A DNA stretch of 56,575 nucleotides. It comes from CAZFOB01 sp964520325. GTDB lineage: Bacteria; Actinomycetota; JAICYB01. The translations under genes and the position numbers were made by a program. The DNA lies in contig CAZFOB010000021.1 of assembly GCA_964520325.1 (NCBI GenBank), forward strand, positions 1 through 56,575. Direction: 5' to 3'. The notes under the pieces were generated by a model. That model was given only the letters and a program-made list of their open reading frames with translations, had not been told where the DNA came from and ran no database searches. This document shows positions 32,028-40,229 of the stretch, piece by piece (within the stretch, counting starts at the first letter, position 1; each line of letters begins with the position of its first letter).

Positions 32028-33209
32028 ATGTCGGCCGCAGAGAAGCTCCTCGAACTGCCCGGGATCGACGACCCCAGGCGGGCAACCGTCCGAAATTTCC
32101 TCGAGGCTCATCGCAAGCCGACGGGCCGCCAGCTCGCCGAGTCCGGATACAGCGCGCCGCACTGGCCGAAGCCGTGGGGCCTCGAGGCCGACCCCATCCA
32201 CCAGTTGATCATCGACGAGGAGCTGCGACGCGCGAAGGTCGGCCGTCCCCAGAACCCCATCGGGATCGGCTGGGCCGGTCCGACGATCGTCTACGGCGGC
32301 AACGAGGCACAGAAGGAGCGGTACCTGTTCCCGCTGCTGTCCGGCGAGGAGATCTGGTGCCAGCTCTTCAGTGAACCGGGGGCCGGATCTGATCTCGCGA
32401 ACCTGTCGACGCGCGCGGTGCGTGACGGCGACGACTACGTGATCAACGGGCAGAAGGTGTGGACGTCGCTCGCGCACTTCTCCCAGCTCGGCATCCTCCT
32501 GGCGCGCACGGATCCGGACGCACCGAAGCATCTCGGCGTCTCGTACTTCATCTGCCCGATGGACGCGCCGGGCATCGAGATCCGTCCGATCAAGGAGATG
32601 ACGGGCGTGAGCATGTTCAACGAGGTGTTCTTCGACGATGTGCGGATCCCGGCCGCGAATCTCGTCGGCGAGGAAGGACGCGGATGGGAGTTCGCGAAGG
32701 TGACGCTCGCGAACGAGCGCGTGTCGCTGTCGGGTGAAGGCGCGTTGTGGGGACGCGGTCCAACCGCGAACGATCTCGTCGATCTCGTCCGCGCGCAGGG
32801 AGGCGTCGACGATGCGAACCTGCGCCAGAAGCTCGCCGAGATCTACATCGAGGGCGAGCTGCTCGGGATCGTCCGGATGCGCACGCTCATGACGAAGCTC
32901 CGGGGCGAGCAGCCGGGCCCGGAAGCGTCGGTGCGCAAGGCAATCTCGGACGAGCACGGACAGCACATCATGGATCTCGCGAAGGAGCTTGCCGGAACCG
33001 CCGGACTGCTGGCCGAGGTCGGGCCGCTCGGTGCCGATCCGGGTGAGTGGGGCTATGGATTCCTCTACGCCCGAGCCCTCACGGTCGGTGGCGGAACCTC
33101 GGAGGTGCAGCGCAACATCATCGCTGAGCGTGTACTCGGGCTCCCGCACGACGTGGACGTCGAGGCCGGCAAGACCTGGGCAGCCGCGCGTTCGGGTGCT
33201 GCGAACTGA
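32028..33209 (+). CDS. Acyl-CoA dehydrogenase
   Basis: A 393-residue FAD-dependent acyl-CoA dehydrogenase. The middle domain has WCQLFSEPGAGSDLANL (FAD/substrate binding) and VINGQKVWTSLAHFSQLGIL. The C-terminal helical domain ends with the family signature TVGGGTSEVQRNIIAERVLG. It introduces a 2,3-double bond into an acyl-CoA; the chain or ring substrate is unknown, and some members of this group act on steroid side chains. ATG 32028 follows CAGGATCGG. It is divergent from the RTX-like gene with a 155-nt shared upstream region. The gene is complete. Confidence 0.9.
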   Translation: MSAAEKLLELPGIDDPRRATVRNFLEAHRKPTGRQLAESGYSAPHWPKPWGLEADPIHQLIIDEELRRAKVGRPQNPIGIGWAGPTIVYGGNEAQKERYLFPLLSGEEIWCQLFSEPGAGSDLANLSTRAVRDGDDYVINGQKVWTSLAHFSQLGILLARTDPDAPKHLGVSYFICPMDAPGIEIRPIKEMTGVSMFNEVFFDDVRIPAANLVGEEGRGWEFAKVTLANERVSLSGEGALWGRGPTANDLVDLVRAQGGVDDANLRQKLAEIYIEGELLGIVRMRTLMTKLRGEQPGPEASVRKAISDEHGQHIMDLAKELAGTAGLLAEVGPLGADPGEWGYGFLYARALTVGGGTSEVQRNIIAERVLGLPHDVDVEAGKTWAAARSGAAN

Positions 33210-33298
33210 CGTTCGTCTGGTTCCCGTAACCCCCGATCGGGGTACCGGCGATAACAGAGAGAGCGGCTAGCCCAGCCGCCAGGGACCGGATCGACCGC

Positions 33299-33644
33299 TT
33301 GTGGGACCGGGACAGTCTCCTGGTCTCCGGCCAAGCTCTGGCCGCCGACAAGCTGAATGACGTCACGATCACGTCCGACTTGGCGGCGTTTTCAGTCACG
33401 GGCGTGACGCACGACGAAGAGGGGTTCGAGAAGGGCTCAACGGCAAAGCATGAACTTCGCGATCACGGACGCAACGGGCGGCGGTGGAGTGGCAGACCCG
33501 GCCATCGTGAAGCTTCGGTCCGAACGCCTCTCCAAGCCCAAGGACGGACGGACGTACACGATCAGCGTCGTGTGCGGTGACCCTCTTGACGGCGGTGGTA
33601 CCGCGAACGTGACCGTGTTCGTACCGCACAGCCGCAAGTCGTAG
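33299..33644 (+). pseudogene. Frameshifted C-terminal piece of an exported protein
   Basis: Two reading frames together spell the tail of a common type of secreted protein: first VTITSDLAAFSVTGVTHDEE from about 33360, then, after a frame change near 33440, VKLRSERLSKPKDGRTYTIS and TANVTVFVPHSRKS to TAG at 33642-33644. The second half matches the 'DGRxYTIT...ATVTVxVPH' ending of HYR/PKD-like extracellular repeats. No start codon or signal peptide is seen and the N-terminal part is missing. A strong terminator follows at 33672. The sequence between 33210 and 33298 shows nothing recognisable. Confidence 0.55.
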
Positions 33645-33671
33645 CGATCAAAGAACTGAAGCCTAAAGATT

Positions 33672-33708
33672 GAAGAAGGACCGCGGACTCGCGCCGCGGT
33701 CCTTCTTC
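33672..33708 (+). terminator. Strong intrinsic terminator
   Basis: A perfect 15-bp inverted repeat, GAAGAAGGACCGCGG and its complement, with a 7-nt loop (ACTCGCG), followed by GTTCT. It separates the decayed secreted gene from the DUF35-thiolase operon. Because the stem also ends in a T-rich/A-rich pair, it could work in both directions. Confidence 0.8.
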
Positions 33709-33781
33709 GTTCTGCACATGGCGCCATCCGGGCGAGCCTGGCACCCTTGACGGGCCAGGCTGTCGCTACCGAGGAGGCCTC

Positions 33782-34192
33782 ATGGGGAAGCAGATCTCGA
33801 TGGTGGAGTACCTCGTCATCGACGACGGTGAACCACATCTCGTCGCCAACGTCTGTGCTGGGTGCGGGGCGAGTTACTGGGACCGCCGTAATGCCTGCGC
33901 CCAATGTGGAAAGGCCGGCAAGCAACAATTCGGCAAGCAGAAGCTCTCGGGCGCCGGGGAATTGGTCGCGTTCTCGATCGTTCATCGCGCGGCGCCGAAC
34001 GTCCCGACGCCGTACGTCTCGGCTGTCGTCCACCTCGACGGCGGCGGCGTCGTCAAGACCAATCTCATGGACGTGGAGGCCGACCCAGAGCACGTCAAGC
34101 TCGGTATGAAGGTGGAACTGAAGACGTTTGTTGCGGGAACCGACGACGACGGAACCGAGGCCGTCGCATTCGGCTTCGCGCCGGTGACTTAG
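33782..34192 (+). CDS. Zn-ribbon/OB-fold protein (DUF35), thiolase partner
   Basis: A 136-residue protein with an N-terminal rubredoxin-like zinc ribbon (CAGCG...CAQCG, about residues 24-42) and a C-terminal OB fold (GELVAFSIVHRAAPNVPTPY, then VKLGMKVELKTF). Such proteins form complexes with thiolase-like enzymes in acyl-CoA, polyketide and steroid metabolism, and the acyl-CoA is thought to bind between them. The thiolase gene begins 11 nt after this stop, confirming the partnership. ATG 33782 follows GAGGCCTC. It has no enzymatic motif of its own. Confidence 0.9.
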   Translation: MGKQISMVEYLVIDDGEPHLVANVCAGCGASYWDRRNACAQCGKAGKQQFGKQKLSGAGELVAFSIVHRAAPNVPTPYVSAVVHLDGGGVVKTNLMDVEADPEHVKLGMKVELKTFVAGTDDDGTEAVAFGFAPVT

Positions 34193-34203
34193 GAGGCAAG
34201 CAG

Positions 34204-35409
34204 ATGGCTGAAAACGTGTGGGTGCTCGGTGTTTCGATGATGAAGTTCGGACGTTACCCCGACAAGGACACCGTCGACCTCGGCTCCCAGGCCGCGCTCG
34301 ACGCGATGAGCGATGCCGACGTCACGATCCACGATATGGGTGTGTTGGGTGTCGGAACGCTCTACGAAGCCAACGCGATGCTCGGTCAGCGCATCCAGAA
34401 GCAGATCGGCCAGACCGGTATCCCCGTCTACAACGTCGCCAACGCGTGCGCCACAGGCGCGACGGCGCTCCGCACCGTCATCACCACGATCAAGGCCGGC
34501 GAAGCCGACATGGGACTCGCGATCGGTGTCGAGCAGATGGGCAAGATGGGTTTGCTCGGCGGAGCCGGACGCGCGCGCAGCGAGAAGCACGAATACCAGC
34601 GCAACGGACGTTACGGCGCGATCATGGGAACCGAGGGCATCCTCGGCACGAACCTCATGCCCGGCGTGTTCGCGCAAGCCGGGATGGAGTACGCGCACAA
34701 GCACGACGGCGTCGGGTTCGAGCAGTTCGCGAAAGTTGCCGAGAAGAACCACTGGCACAGCCAGCACAACCCGCTCGCGCAGTACCAGAAGGTGTTCACG
34801 CTCGAAGAAGTGATGAACGCGGAGATGATCTCCTATCCGAACACGCTGTTGATGTGCTGCCCGACCGGTGACGGCGCGGCGGCGGCGGTCGTGTGCTCGG
34901 AGTCGAAGCTCAAGACGCTCAGCAACGAACAGCAGAAGCGTGCGGTGAAGATCGCGGCTTCGGTGCTGACGTCCGATCCGTGGAGCGAGGATGGCCAGGT
35001 GCAACCCGACGTCAACACTCTCACGCGACAGGCCGCCGACAAGGCCTACGAGCTCGCGGGTGTAGGACCCGACGACCTCGACCTCGTCGAGCTGCACGAC
35101 TGCTTCGCGACGGCCGAGCTCCTGCACTACGACAACCTGCGTCTGTGCGAGCCGGGTGGAGCCGGTGCGTTCATCGACTCGGGGGGCCCGCGCCGCGACG
35201 GGAAGACGCCGGTGAACGTGTCCGGAGGTCTGATCTCCAAGGGGCATCCCCTCGGAGCCACAGGCATCGCGAACGTCTTCGAGGTGACCATGCATCTGCG
35301 GGGTGAGGCCGGTGACCGGCAGATTGAGGGCGCCAAGGTCGGCATGACGCACGTGATCGGGCTCGGCTCGGCGTGCTCGGTACATATCTTGATGGCGGCT
35401 GCGAGCTAG
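34204..35409 (+). CDS. Thiolase / lipid-transfer-protein (SCP-x type) acetyl-CoA C-acyltransferase
   Basis: A 401-residue thiolase-fold enzyme of the SCP-x/Ltp group. The nucleophilic Cys lies in YNVANACATGATALRT (about residue 82), the catalytic His in NVSGGLISKGHPLGATG. LVELHDCFATAELLHY is the position typical of SCP-x-like members. It would cleave or condense beta-ketoacyl-CoA, or act as an aldolase with its DUF35 partner. ATG 34204 has AGGAGG 7 nt upstream. The order DUF35-thiolase matches steroid and fatty-acid catabolic clusters of actinobacteria. All key residues are present. Confidence 0.9.
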   Translation: MAENVWVLGVSMMKFGRYPDKDTVDLGSQAALDAMSDADVTIHDMGVLGVGTLYEANAMLGQRIQKQIGQTGIPVYNVANACATGATALRTVITTIKAGEADMGLAIGVEQMGKMGLLGGAGRARSEKHEYQRNGRYGAIMGTEGILGTNLMPGVFAQAGMEYAHKHDGVGFEQFAKVAEKNHWHSQHNPLAQYQKVFTLEEVMNAEMISYPNTLLMCCPTGDGAAAAVVCSESKLKTLSNEQQKRAVKIAASVLTSDPWSEDGQVQPDVNTLTRQAADKAYELAGVGPDDLDLVELHDCFATAELLHYDNLRLCEPGGAGAFIDSGGPRRDGKTPVNVSGGLISKGHPLGATGIANVFEVTMHLRGEAGDRQIEGAKVGMTHVIGLGSACSVHILMAAAS

Positions 35410-35435
35410 ACGCTGCGCCGGGTTCGGGTGTCCCG

Positions 35436-36266
35436 ATGCTGAAGATCCTCACGCTCAACCTGTGGAACCGGATGGGGCCGTACAACAAGCGTGCGGCCCG
35501 CGTTCGCGAGTGCATCGTTTCGCTGGAACCCGATCTCATCGGGTTCCAGGAAGCCCTACGCGGAGAGGGGGTCGAGCAGGTCGCCGACCTGCTCGACGGC
35601 CTCCCCTACGAGACCGACCACGCGGGCGCAGCCGAGCACGAAGGCGTGAGCTTCGGTAACGCCGTCGCCAGCCGGTGGCCGATCACCGAGCGCGAAGCGT
35701 TGCAACTGCCCACAGGTGCGCGCGACGAGGGGCGAGTCGCGCTGTCGGTCACCGTGGACGCTCCCTTCGGAGCTGTGTCCTTCACGACCACGCATCTCAA
35801 CTGGAAGCTGCACGACGGGAGCTCGCGTGAGGAGCAGGTCGTTGCTCTTGCGGACTTCGTGCTGAAGCGGCGCCCACGCGGGGGCTTCCCACCCATCGTC
35901 GTCGGCGACTTCAACGCGGAGCCCGACAGCAACGAGATCAGGTTCATGCGCGGTCTCGCGACCATCGAGCAGAAGAGCGCGATGTTCTACGACGCGTGGA
36001 GCGTTGCTGGCGATGGGGGGCCGGGATACACGTGGTCCAACACCAACGCCTTCGCGTCGATAGCGCTCGAGCCCGAGCGTCGCATCGACTACATCTTTGC
36101 GGGTTACCCGGTGCGGATGACCGAAGAGCACGGCGTTGGCAAGATCGTCACGTGCCGCGTTGTCTGCGACGACGAGGTCGACGGCGTCTGGCCGTCCGAT
36201 CACTTCGGTGTCTACGCGGAGCTGCGCACAGAGCCGTTACCCCGTCCCGGTTGGTCGATGGGCTGA
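35436..36266 (+). CDS. Endonuclease/exonuclease/phosphatase family protein
   Basis: A 276-residue DNase I-like fold protein. The metal and catalytic residues appear in order: Asn8 (LTLNLWN), Glu39 (IGFQEAL), His in TTTHLNW, Asp-x-Asn in VVGDFNAEPDS and the final Asp-His in WPSDHFGVYA. The family includes nucleases and phosphodiesterases or phosphatases acting on lipids; the substrate here is unknown. There is no signal peptide, so it is probably cytosolic. ATG 35436 is used because the first strand begins at once; a longer frame would start inside the thiolase gene. It lies 26 nt after the thiolase stop. Confidence 0.87.
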   Translation: MLKILTLNLWNRMGPYNKRAARVRECIVSLEPDLIGFQEALRGEGVEQVADLLDGLPYETDHAGAAEHEGVSFGNAVASRWPITEREALQLPTGARDEGRVALSVTVDAPFGAVSFTTTHLNWKLHDGSSREEQVVALADFVLKRRPRGGFPPIVVGDFNAEPDSNEIRFMRGLATIEQKSAMFYDAWSVAGDGGPGYTWSNTNAFASIALEPERRIDYIFAGYPVRMTEEHGVGKIVTCRVVCDDEVDGVWPSDHFGVYAELRTEPLPRPGWSMG

Positions 36267-36324
36267 CAGCGCGTGCTCGAGCTCAACGGCATCAGCCGGG
36301 AAGCTTTGAGACGGTAGCCGCGTT

Positions 36325-37083
36325 CTACTCGAGCAAGAGCAGAGCCGTCATGACGCCGACACCGGCGAACACCCCGACCAGCTGGACTGCGGACTTATGG
36401 GCGTCCGGCTCTTTGTGGAGCTCCGGTAACAGATCGGTGCTGGCGATGTACACGAACGCGCCGGCTGTAGCCGGCACGAGGATCCGTTCGACGCCTGCTG
36501 CCATCGACGATGCGAGCAGGGTTGCGACCGCACCCACCAGCGCGGCGAGGCCCGATGTCGCATTGAGCACGAGCGCACGGCGCGGCTTGAGTCCCGCACG
36601 CACCAGGATCGCGAAGTCGCCGAGCTCCTGCGGGATCTCGTGGAGGACAACGGCCACAGCAGTGGCGATGCCGAGCTCGGTCGACACCAGGAAGCTGGCG
36701 GCGATGATCGACCCGTCGACGACGTTGTGCAAAGCGTCGCCGACGAGATTGGTGACGGCAACCGGGTGGACGACTTCGTCGTGCGCGTAGTGCGCGTGGT
36801 GCCAGTGGAGCACCTTCTCGAGGACGAAGAATGCGAGCACACCGCCGAGCAACGAGAACGATGCGGTGAGGTCGAACCCGTGGGCCGACTCGGCGATCTC
36901 GGGGAGCAAGTGGATGAATGCGTCGCCGAGCAGTGCTCCGGCGGCGAAGGAGATCAGGACGAGCATGCTCCGCTCGAGCGTGCGTGGACGGACCACCAGC
37001 GCGATCGCTCCGACGAGCGAAAGCGCGCTGACAACCGCGACCGCACCGACGGTCAACAGCCATGTCGTCGTCGAGATGCCCAT
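36325..37083 (-). CDS. ZIP family metal transporter
   Basis: A 252-residue integral membrane protein with eight predicted helices. A His-rich loop (HWHHAHYAHDEVVH) lies between helices III and IV. The transport-site motifs follow: NLVGDALHNVVDGSIIAASF (helix IV) and VLHEIPQELGDFAILVRAGL (helix V). ZIP proteins move Zn2+ or other divalent metals into the cytoplasm. GATAAT lies 8 nt before the ATG with no ribosome binding site, so the mRNA is probably leaderless. It is divergent from the tRNA gene. Confidence 0.92.
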   Translation of the reverse strand: MGISTTTWLLTVGAVAVVSALSLVGAIALVVRPRTLERSMLVLISFAAGALLGDAFIHLLPEIAESAHGFDLTASFSLLGGVLAFFVLEKVLHWHHAHYAHDEVVHPVAVTNLVGDALHNVVDGSIIAASFLVSTELGIATAVAVVLHEIPQELGDFAILVRAGLKPRRALVLNATSGLAALVGAVATLLASSMAAGVERILVPATAGAFVYIASTDLLPELHKEPDAHKSAVQLVGVFAGVGVMTALLLLE

Positions 37084-37091
37084 AGGGAACG

Positions 37092-37097
37092 ATTATC
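37092..37097 (-). promoter_or_regulatory. -10 hexamer of leaderless ZIP transporter promoter
   Basis: GATAAT on the minus strand, 8 nt before the ATG at 37083. It lies 14 nt from the tRNA gene's 5' end. No strong -35 is seen, since that position falls at the tRNA start. Confidence 0.4.
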
Positions 37098-37110
37098 CTT
37101 GAGGTCCCCC

Positions 37111-37183
37111 GCCGGGTTAGCTCAGTCGGTAGAGCAGCTGTCTTGTAAACAGCAGGTCGTCGGTTCGATTCCGACACCCGGCT
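37111..37183 (+). tRNA. tRNA-Thr (anticodon TGT)
   Basis: A complete cloverleaf of 73 nt. The acceptor stem is GCCGGGT/ACCCGGC with discriminator T. The D-arm carries AGCTCAGTCGGTAGAGC, the anticodon stem is GCTGT/ACAGC with loop CTTGTAA (anticodon TGT at 37144-37146), and the T-arm is GTCGG-TTCGATT-CCGAC. No CCA is encoded. It reads ACA codons. The last 12 bases are part of an 18-bp tandem duplication. Confidence 0.96.
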
Positions 37184-37207
37184 CTCTCACGACACCCGGC
37201 TCTCTCA
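37172..37207 (+). repeat. 18-bp tandem duplication of the tRNA 3' end
   Basis: CGACACCCGGCTCTCTCA occurs at 37172-37189 and immediately again at 37190-37207. The first copy includes the tRNA-Thr 3' end. tRNA 3' ends are common integration targets, but the two copies abut with nothing between, which also fits simple slippage. Confidence 0.85.
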
Positions 37208-37229
37208 GCCACTAACCCCCACGCTGCGG

Positions 37230-37985
37230 CTACAGCTTCAGGTCGCGTGCGGCCTCAGGCTCGAGGCCGCGCGCCGGATCGACGGGTTTGTTCCCGCGCT
37301 CGGTACGCCAGATGCTGAAAGCCGCTGTTGCGGCGAACAGCCAAGCCGCTCCGAGTGCGAGTCCTCCCAAGACGTCCGACAGGAAATGGACGCCGAGCGC
37401 CAGGCGCGAGAACGCGATCGCAGCGACGAGTGTCACGAAGAACGCGACGGCAACCGGTCGCCATCGCTTCGGGATCGCCGGAAGGAAGGTCAGGAGCAGG
37501 GCCCCGTAGATGGCGGTCGATGTGAAGGCATGGCCGGATGGGAACGACTGGCCGAAGGCCGTCGCGACCGGGTCCTCGAGCTGAGGTCGATCACGCGAGA
37601 CGATCACCTTGACGGCAGTGTCGATGAGGCCTCCGATGAACGCTGTGGTCACGAGGTATGCGGCGAGGCGACGGCGGCCTCGCCAGAGCAAGTAGGCAAC
37701 CACCGGCGTGACGATGATGTAGAACCACAACGGTGTCCCGAGGAAGCTGATCGCTTGGAGCGGCCGGACGGTCCACGGATGGTCACGCACCACGTCGTGG
37801 AGCTCTTCGACCAGCGCGCGGTCATATGTGGTGATCGGACCTTCGTCCACCACCTGAGAGAGCAGGAAGCCGAACGGGACGAAGACGAGGATGATCGCGA
37901 GCGCGAACAGCGTGAGCCGCAGACCGTATCGCTGCACCGGGTCGAGACGACGACGGGCGAACGATGGCAGGGTCGCTGCGTCCAT
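37230..37985 (-). CDS. PAP2 superfamily phosphatase, membrane
   Basis: A 251-residue type 2 phosphatidic acid phosphatase with about six membrane helices. The three catalytic motifs are present: KVIVSRDRPQL (motif 1, KxxxxxxRP), PSGHAFTS (motif 2) and SRLALGVHFLSDVLGG (motif 3, SRxxxxxHxxxD). It would remove phosphate from lipid phosphates such as phosphatidate or undecaprenyl diphosphate on the outer face. ATG 37985 is used; a TTG at 38003 would add six residues. The gene is divergent from the VTT-domain protein and lies downstream of the tRNA on the opposite strand. Confidence 0.9.
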   Translation of the reverse strand: MDAATLPSFARRRLDPVQRYGLRLTLFALAIILVFVPFGFLLSQVVDEGPITTYDRALVEELHDVVRDHPWTVRPLQAISFLGTPLWFYIIVTPVVAYLLWRGRRRLAAYLVTTAFIGGLIDTAVKVIVSRDRPQLEDPVATAFGQSFPSGHAFTSTAIYGALLLTFLPAIPKRWRPVAVAFFVTLVAAIAFSRLALGVHFLSDVLGGLALGAAWLFAATAAFSIWRTERGNKPVDPARGLEPEAARDLKL

Positions 37986-38059
37986 ACCGATGGGTGTTCC
38001 CAAAGCCTCAGTCGGGTAAAACGTTGACTACCGATGAGACGCTGGGCGGTGACGCACGT

Positions 38060-38755
38060 ATGAGGAAGGACGGCCGGATCCAGTGGGCCCTGCTCGCGCT
38101 GGCCGTCGTGCGGATCGTGATCGGGATCATCGCCATCCCGCTAGCTCCGTTCCTCTACAAGGAGCACTTCCTGATCCTGGTGCTGATGCGCCCGACGAAG
38201 GAGGTCTTGCTCGCAGCTGGGTTCCTCATCCGCCAGGGCAAGGTGTGGTGGGTCCCGATCGTTGCTGCGGCCGTGCCGCTCGCGATCCTGGGCGTTTGGC
38301 AGTTCTACTTCCTCGGCCGGCAGTACGCCTCCCGGATCCGGTCGGGACGCATGCCGTGGATCATGTCGCGGATCTTGCAGCCGGAGCGCGTCAAGACGAT
38401 GCAGAAGTTGCTGAAGCGCAAGGGGATGAAACTCGTGATCCTCGGGAGACTGGCGGTGTTCCCCTCTTCCGTCGTGGCGCTGGCCGCGGGATCGGGCGAT
38501 ATCCCGTCACGGGACTTCCTGCGCGCGGACGGGATCGGGGGACTGCTGTCGATCGTTGAAGTGATCGGCGCCGGCCTTTTGCTCGGTCAGGCTTACAAGA
38601 GCGCGGGACCGTGGATCGCCGCGGTCGGAGGGGCCGTTCTGTTGGTCATCGCGTTCATCGTGGCGCGGGGTCTTCGACGGGAGAAGAAGCGGGCTACTCG
38701 TCAGCGGACGGCGGGACGAAAACGGAAAGCCGCTCGCGCGACTTCTCGATCGTGA
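38060..38755 (+). CDS. VTT/DedA-like membrane protein
   Basis: A 231-residue membrane protein resembling the SNARE-associated/VTT (DedA) fold. There is a first hydrophobic helix (about 8-33), a re-entrant-like segment EVLLAAGFLIRQGKVWWVPI and GRLAVFPSSVVALAAGSGDI with the R-xx-PxxS/G pattern of the second re-entrant loop. A terminal helix (about 187-209) is followed by a Lys/Arg-rich tail. DedA proteins flip phospholipids or undecaprenyl phosphate. The start ATG 38060 is the first plausible one. Its last 62 nt overlap the convergent PAP2-kinase gene, and the basic tail is encoded exactly in that overlap, so it may be a recent extension. Confidence 0.7.
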   Translation: MRKDGRIQWALLALAVVRIVIGIIAIPLAPFLYKEHFLILVLMRPTKEVLLAAGFLIRQGKVWWVPIVAAAVPLAILGVWQFYFLGRQYASRIRSGRMPWIMSRILQPERVKTMQKLLKRKGMKLVILGRLAVFPSSVVALAAGSGDIPSRDFLRADGIGGLLSIVEVIGAGLLLGQAYKSAGPWIAAVGGAVLLVIAFIVARGLRREKKRATRQRTAGRKRKAARATSRS

Positions 38756-40229
38756 ACTCCTCAGGCCCGGAGAAGGTCTCGCCGTCCCGGGCGAGACGCA
38801 TCGGGCCGTCCAGCGACCTGACCGTGATGGGCTCACGCGCAACGGTGCATGTATAGACCTTCGACCGGGAAAGCGTTCCCGTCAGCACCGACCAGATCAA
38901 GCGGATGCGGGCCAAGGGAGACGATCCGTCAACGAGCCGGACGTCGAGGATTCCGTCGTCGAGCCGACCCCGCCACGACGGCGTGAACCCCTCCGGGTGA
39001 TAGCGGCAGTTGCCGATGAACGCCATCCACACGCGCTTGGTCACGCCGTCGATCTCGACATCGACCGGGGTCGCGTGCCGTAGCACGCGGCCCAGAGCCA
39101 CGAAGACGGCGGGCCACTTGCCGATGCGTCGCTCCAGCCGTTCGCGTGCGTCCACGAGGTCGACGTAGCTCCCGAAGCTTGCTGTGTTGAGGAACGGCTT
39201 GCCTGCGATACATCCGACGTCGATCGCGGCCACGCCGCCACCGACAACCGCCGCGACCGTGTCGTCCACCTCCTCGACGCCGAGGTCGCGCGCGAAGTGA
39301 TTCAGAGTCCCGCCGGGGAAGATGACGAGGGGCTTGCCGCTGTCGTGTGCCACCTGCGCGGCCGCGTTGACCGTGCCGTCGCCGCCGCAGACACCGATCG
39401 CCCGTCCGCCGACCGCAGCCTTTTCCAACGCTTCGGTGACCGACAGATCTTCGTCGGTCTCGATGATCTCGGCCCCCGGGAGCTTCTCGCGGATCTCGTC
39501 GGTCGGAGGAGGATGCAAGCCGCTGCCGGCTGCCGGGTTGACGACGATCGTGAGCCCCGTCCCGTCGGGGTCGGGCCGGTCCTCGCGCGACACCTGTGCT
39601 GGGCGCGCCCGCGCGACCTCGTCCGGAGCCACCGGCCAGAAGCGCCGCGTCGCGAACGCCATCCCCGCGCCGATAAGCGCTCCGCCCACGACATCGGACG
39701 GGTAGTGCACACCGACGTAAACGCGCGAGTACCCGACGATCGCGGCCAGGCCAAGGAGCGGCACGCCGATAAACGGTTTCTCGAGCGCCACACCGGTGGC
39801 GAACGCGAAGGCCGAAGCGGAGTGTCCGGACGGAAACGACGTCGAGGTCGGGAGCTTCTCCAGACGCCGGATCTGCGGGACGAGATCGAGGGCCGGGCGC
39901 GACCTGCGCCACATCAGTTTGGCCGGGATGTTCGTCGCGAACGAGGTGATCGCGATGCCGAATGCGCCCCGCAGTGCTCCGCGCTTCCCGTGGCGGCCTC
40001 CGAAGACGTTGAGCAACACGCCGATACCTGCCCACAGCAGTGAGCGATTGGCCGACCGCGTGAGCGGCGGCAGTGTTGCATCTAGAGCCGGCGCGTGCCA
40101 GCGAGCCGCGCGCCGGAAGAGTGAGAGGTCGATCCGTTCGATCGAGTCCGGGATCAGCCGCGCTTTTGCTTCGCGCTTGACGATGGACGGGCGCGACAGC
40201 CAGCGTCTACGAGAACGTGTTGCAGTCAT
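38694..40229 (-). CDS. Bifunctional PAP2 phosphatase - diacylglycerol kinase family protein
   Basis: A 511-residue fusion. Residues about 50-205 are a PAP2 domain with KLMWRRSRPALD, FPSGHSASAF and SRVYVGVHYPSDVVGG. Residues about 225-505 are a DAGK/YegS-type lipid kinase with GLTIVVNPAAGSG, VCGGDGTVNAAAQV (nucleotide-binding GGDGT) and FPGGTLNHFARDLG. The two activities are opposite (dephosphorylate/phosphorylate lipids), and the arrangement is known in actinobacteria. Only the PAP2 half has membrane helices. The start overlaps the preceding metallopeptidase gene by 23 nt, so they are co-translated. The 3' end overlaps the convergent VTT gene. Confidence 0.9.
   Translation of the reverse strand: MTATRSRRRWLSRPSIVKREAKARLIPDSIERIDLSLFRRAARWHAPALDATLPPLTRSANRSLLWAGIGVLLNVFGGRHGKRGALRGAFGIAITSFATNIPAKLMWRRSRPALDLVPQIRRLEKLPTSTSFPSGHSASAFAFATGVALEKPFIGVPLLGLAAIVGYSRVYVGVHYPSDVVGGALIGAGMAFATRRFWPVAPDEVARARPAQVSREDRPDPDGTGLTIVVNPAAGSGLHPPPTDEIREKLPGAEIIETDEDLSVTEALEKAAVGGRAIGVCGGDGTVNAAAQVAHDSGKPLVIFPGGTLNHFARDLGVEEVDDTVAAVVGGGVAAIDVGCIAGKPFLNTASFGSYVDLVDARERLERRIGKWPAVFVALGRVLRHATPVDVEIDGVTKRVWMAFIGNCRYHPEGFTPSWRGRLDDGILDVRLVDGSSPLARIRLIWSVLTGTLSRSKVYTCTVAREPITVRSLDGPMRLARDGETFSGPEEFTIEKSRERLSVFVPPSADE

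Noticed and set aside
33210..33298. Possible riboswitch or structured leader after the acyl-CoA dehydrogenase
   Set aside because: Local GC stems are present, but no known aptamer pattern and no intact downstream gene to regulate.
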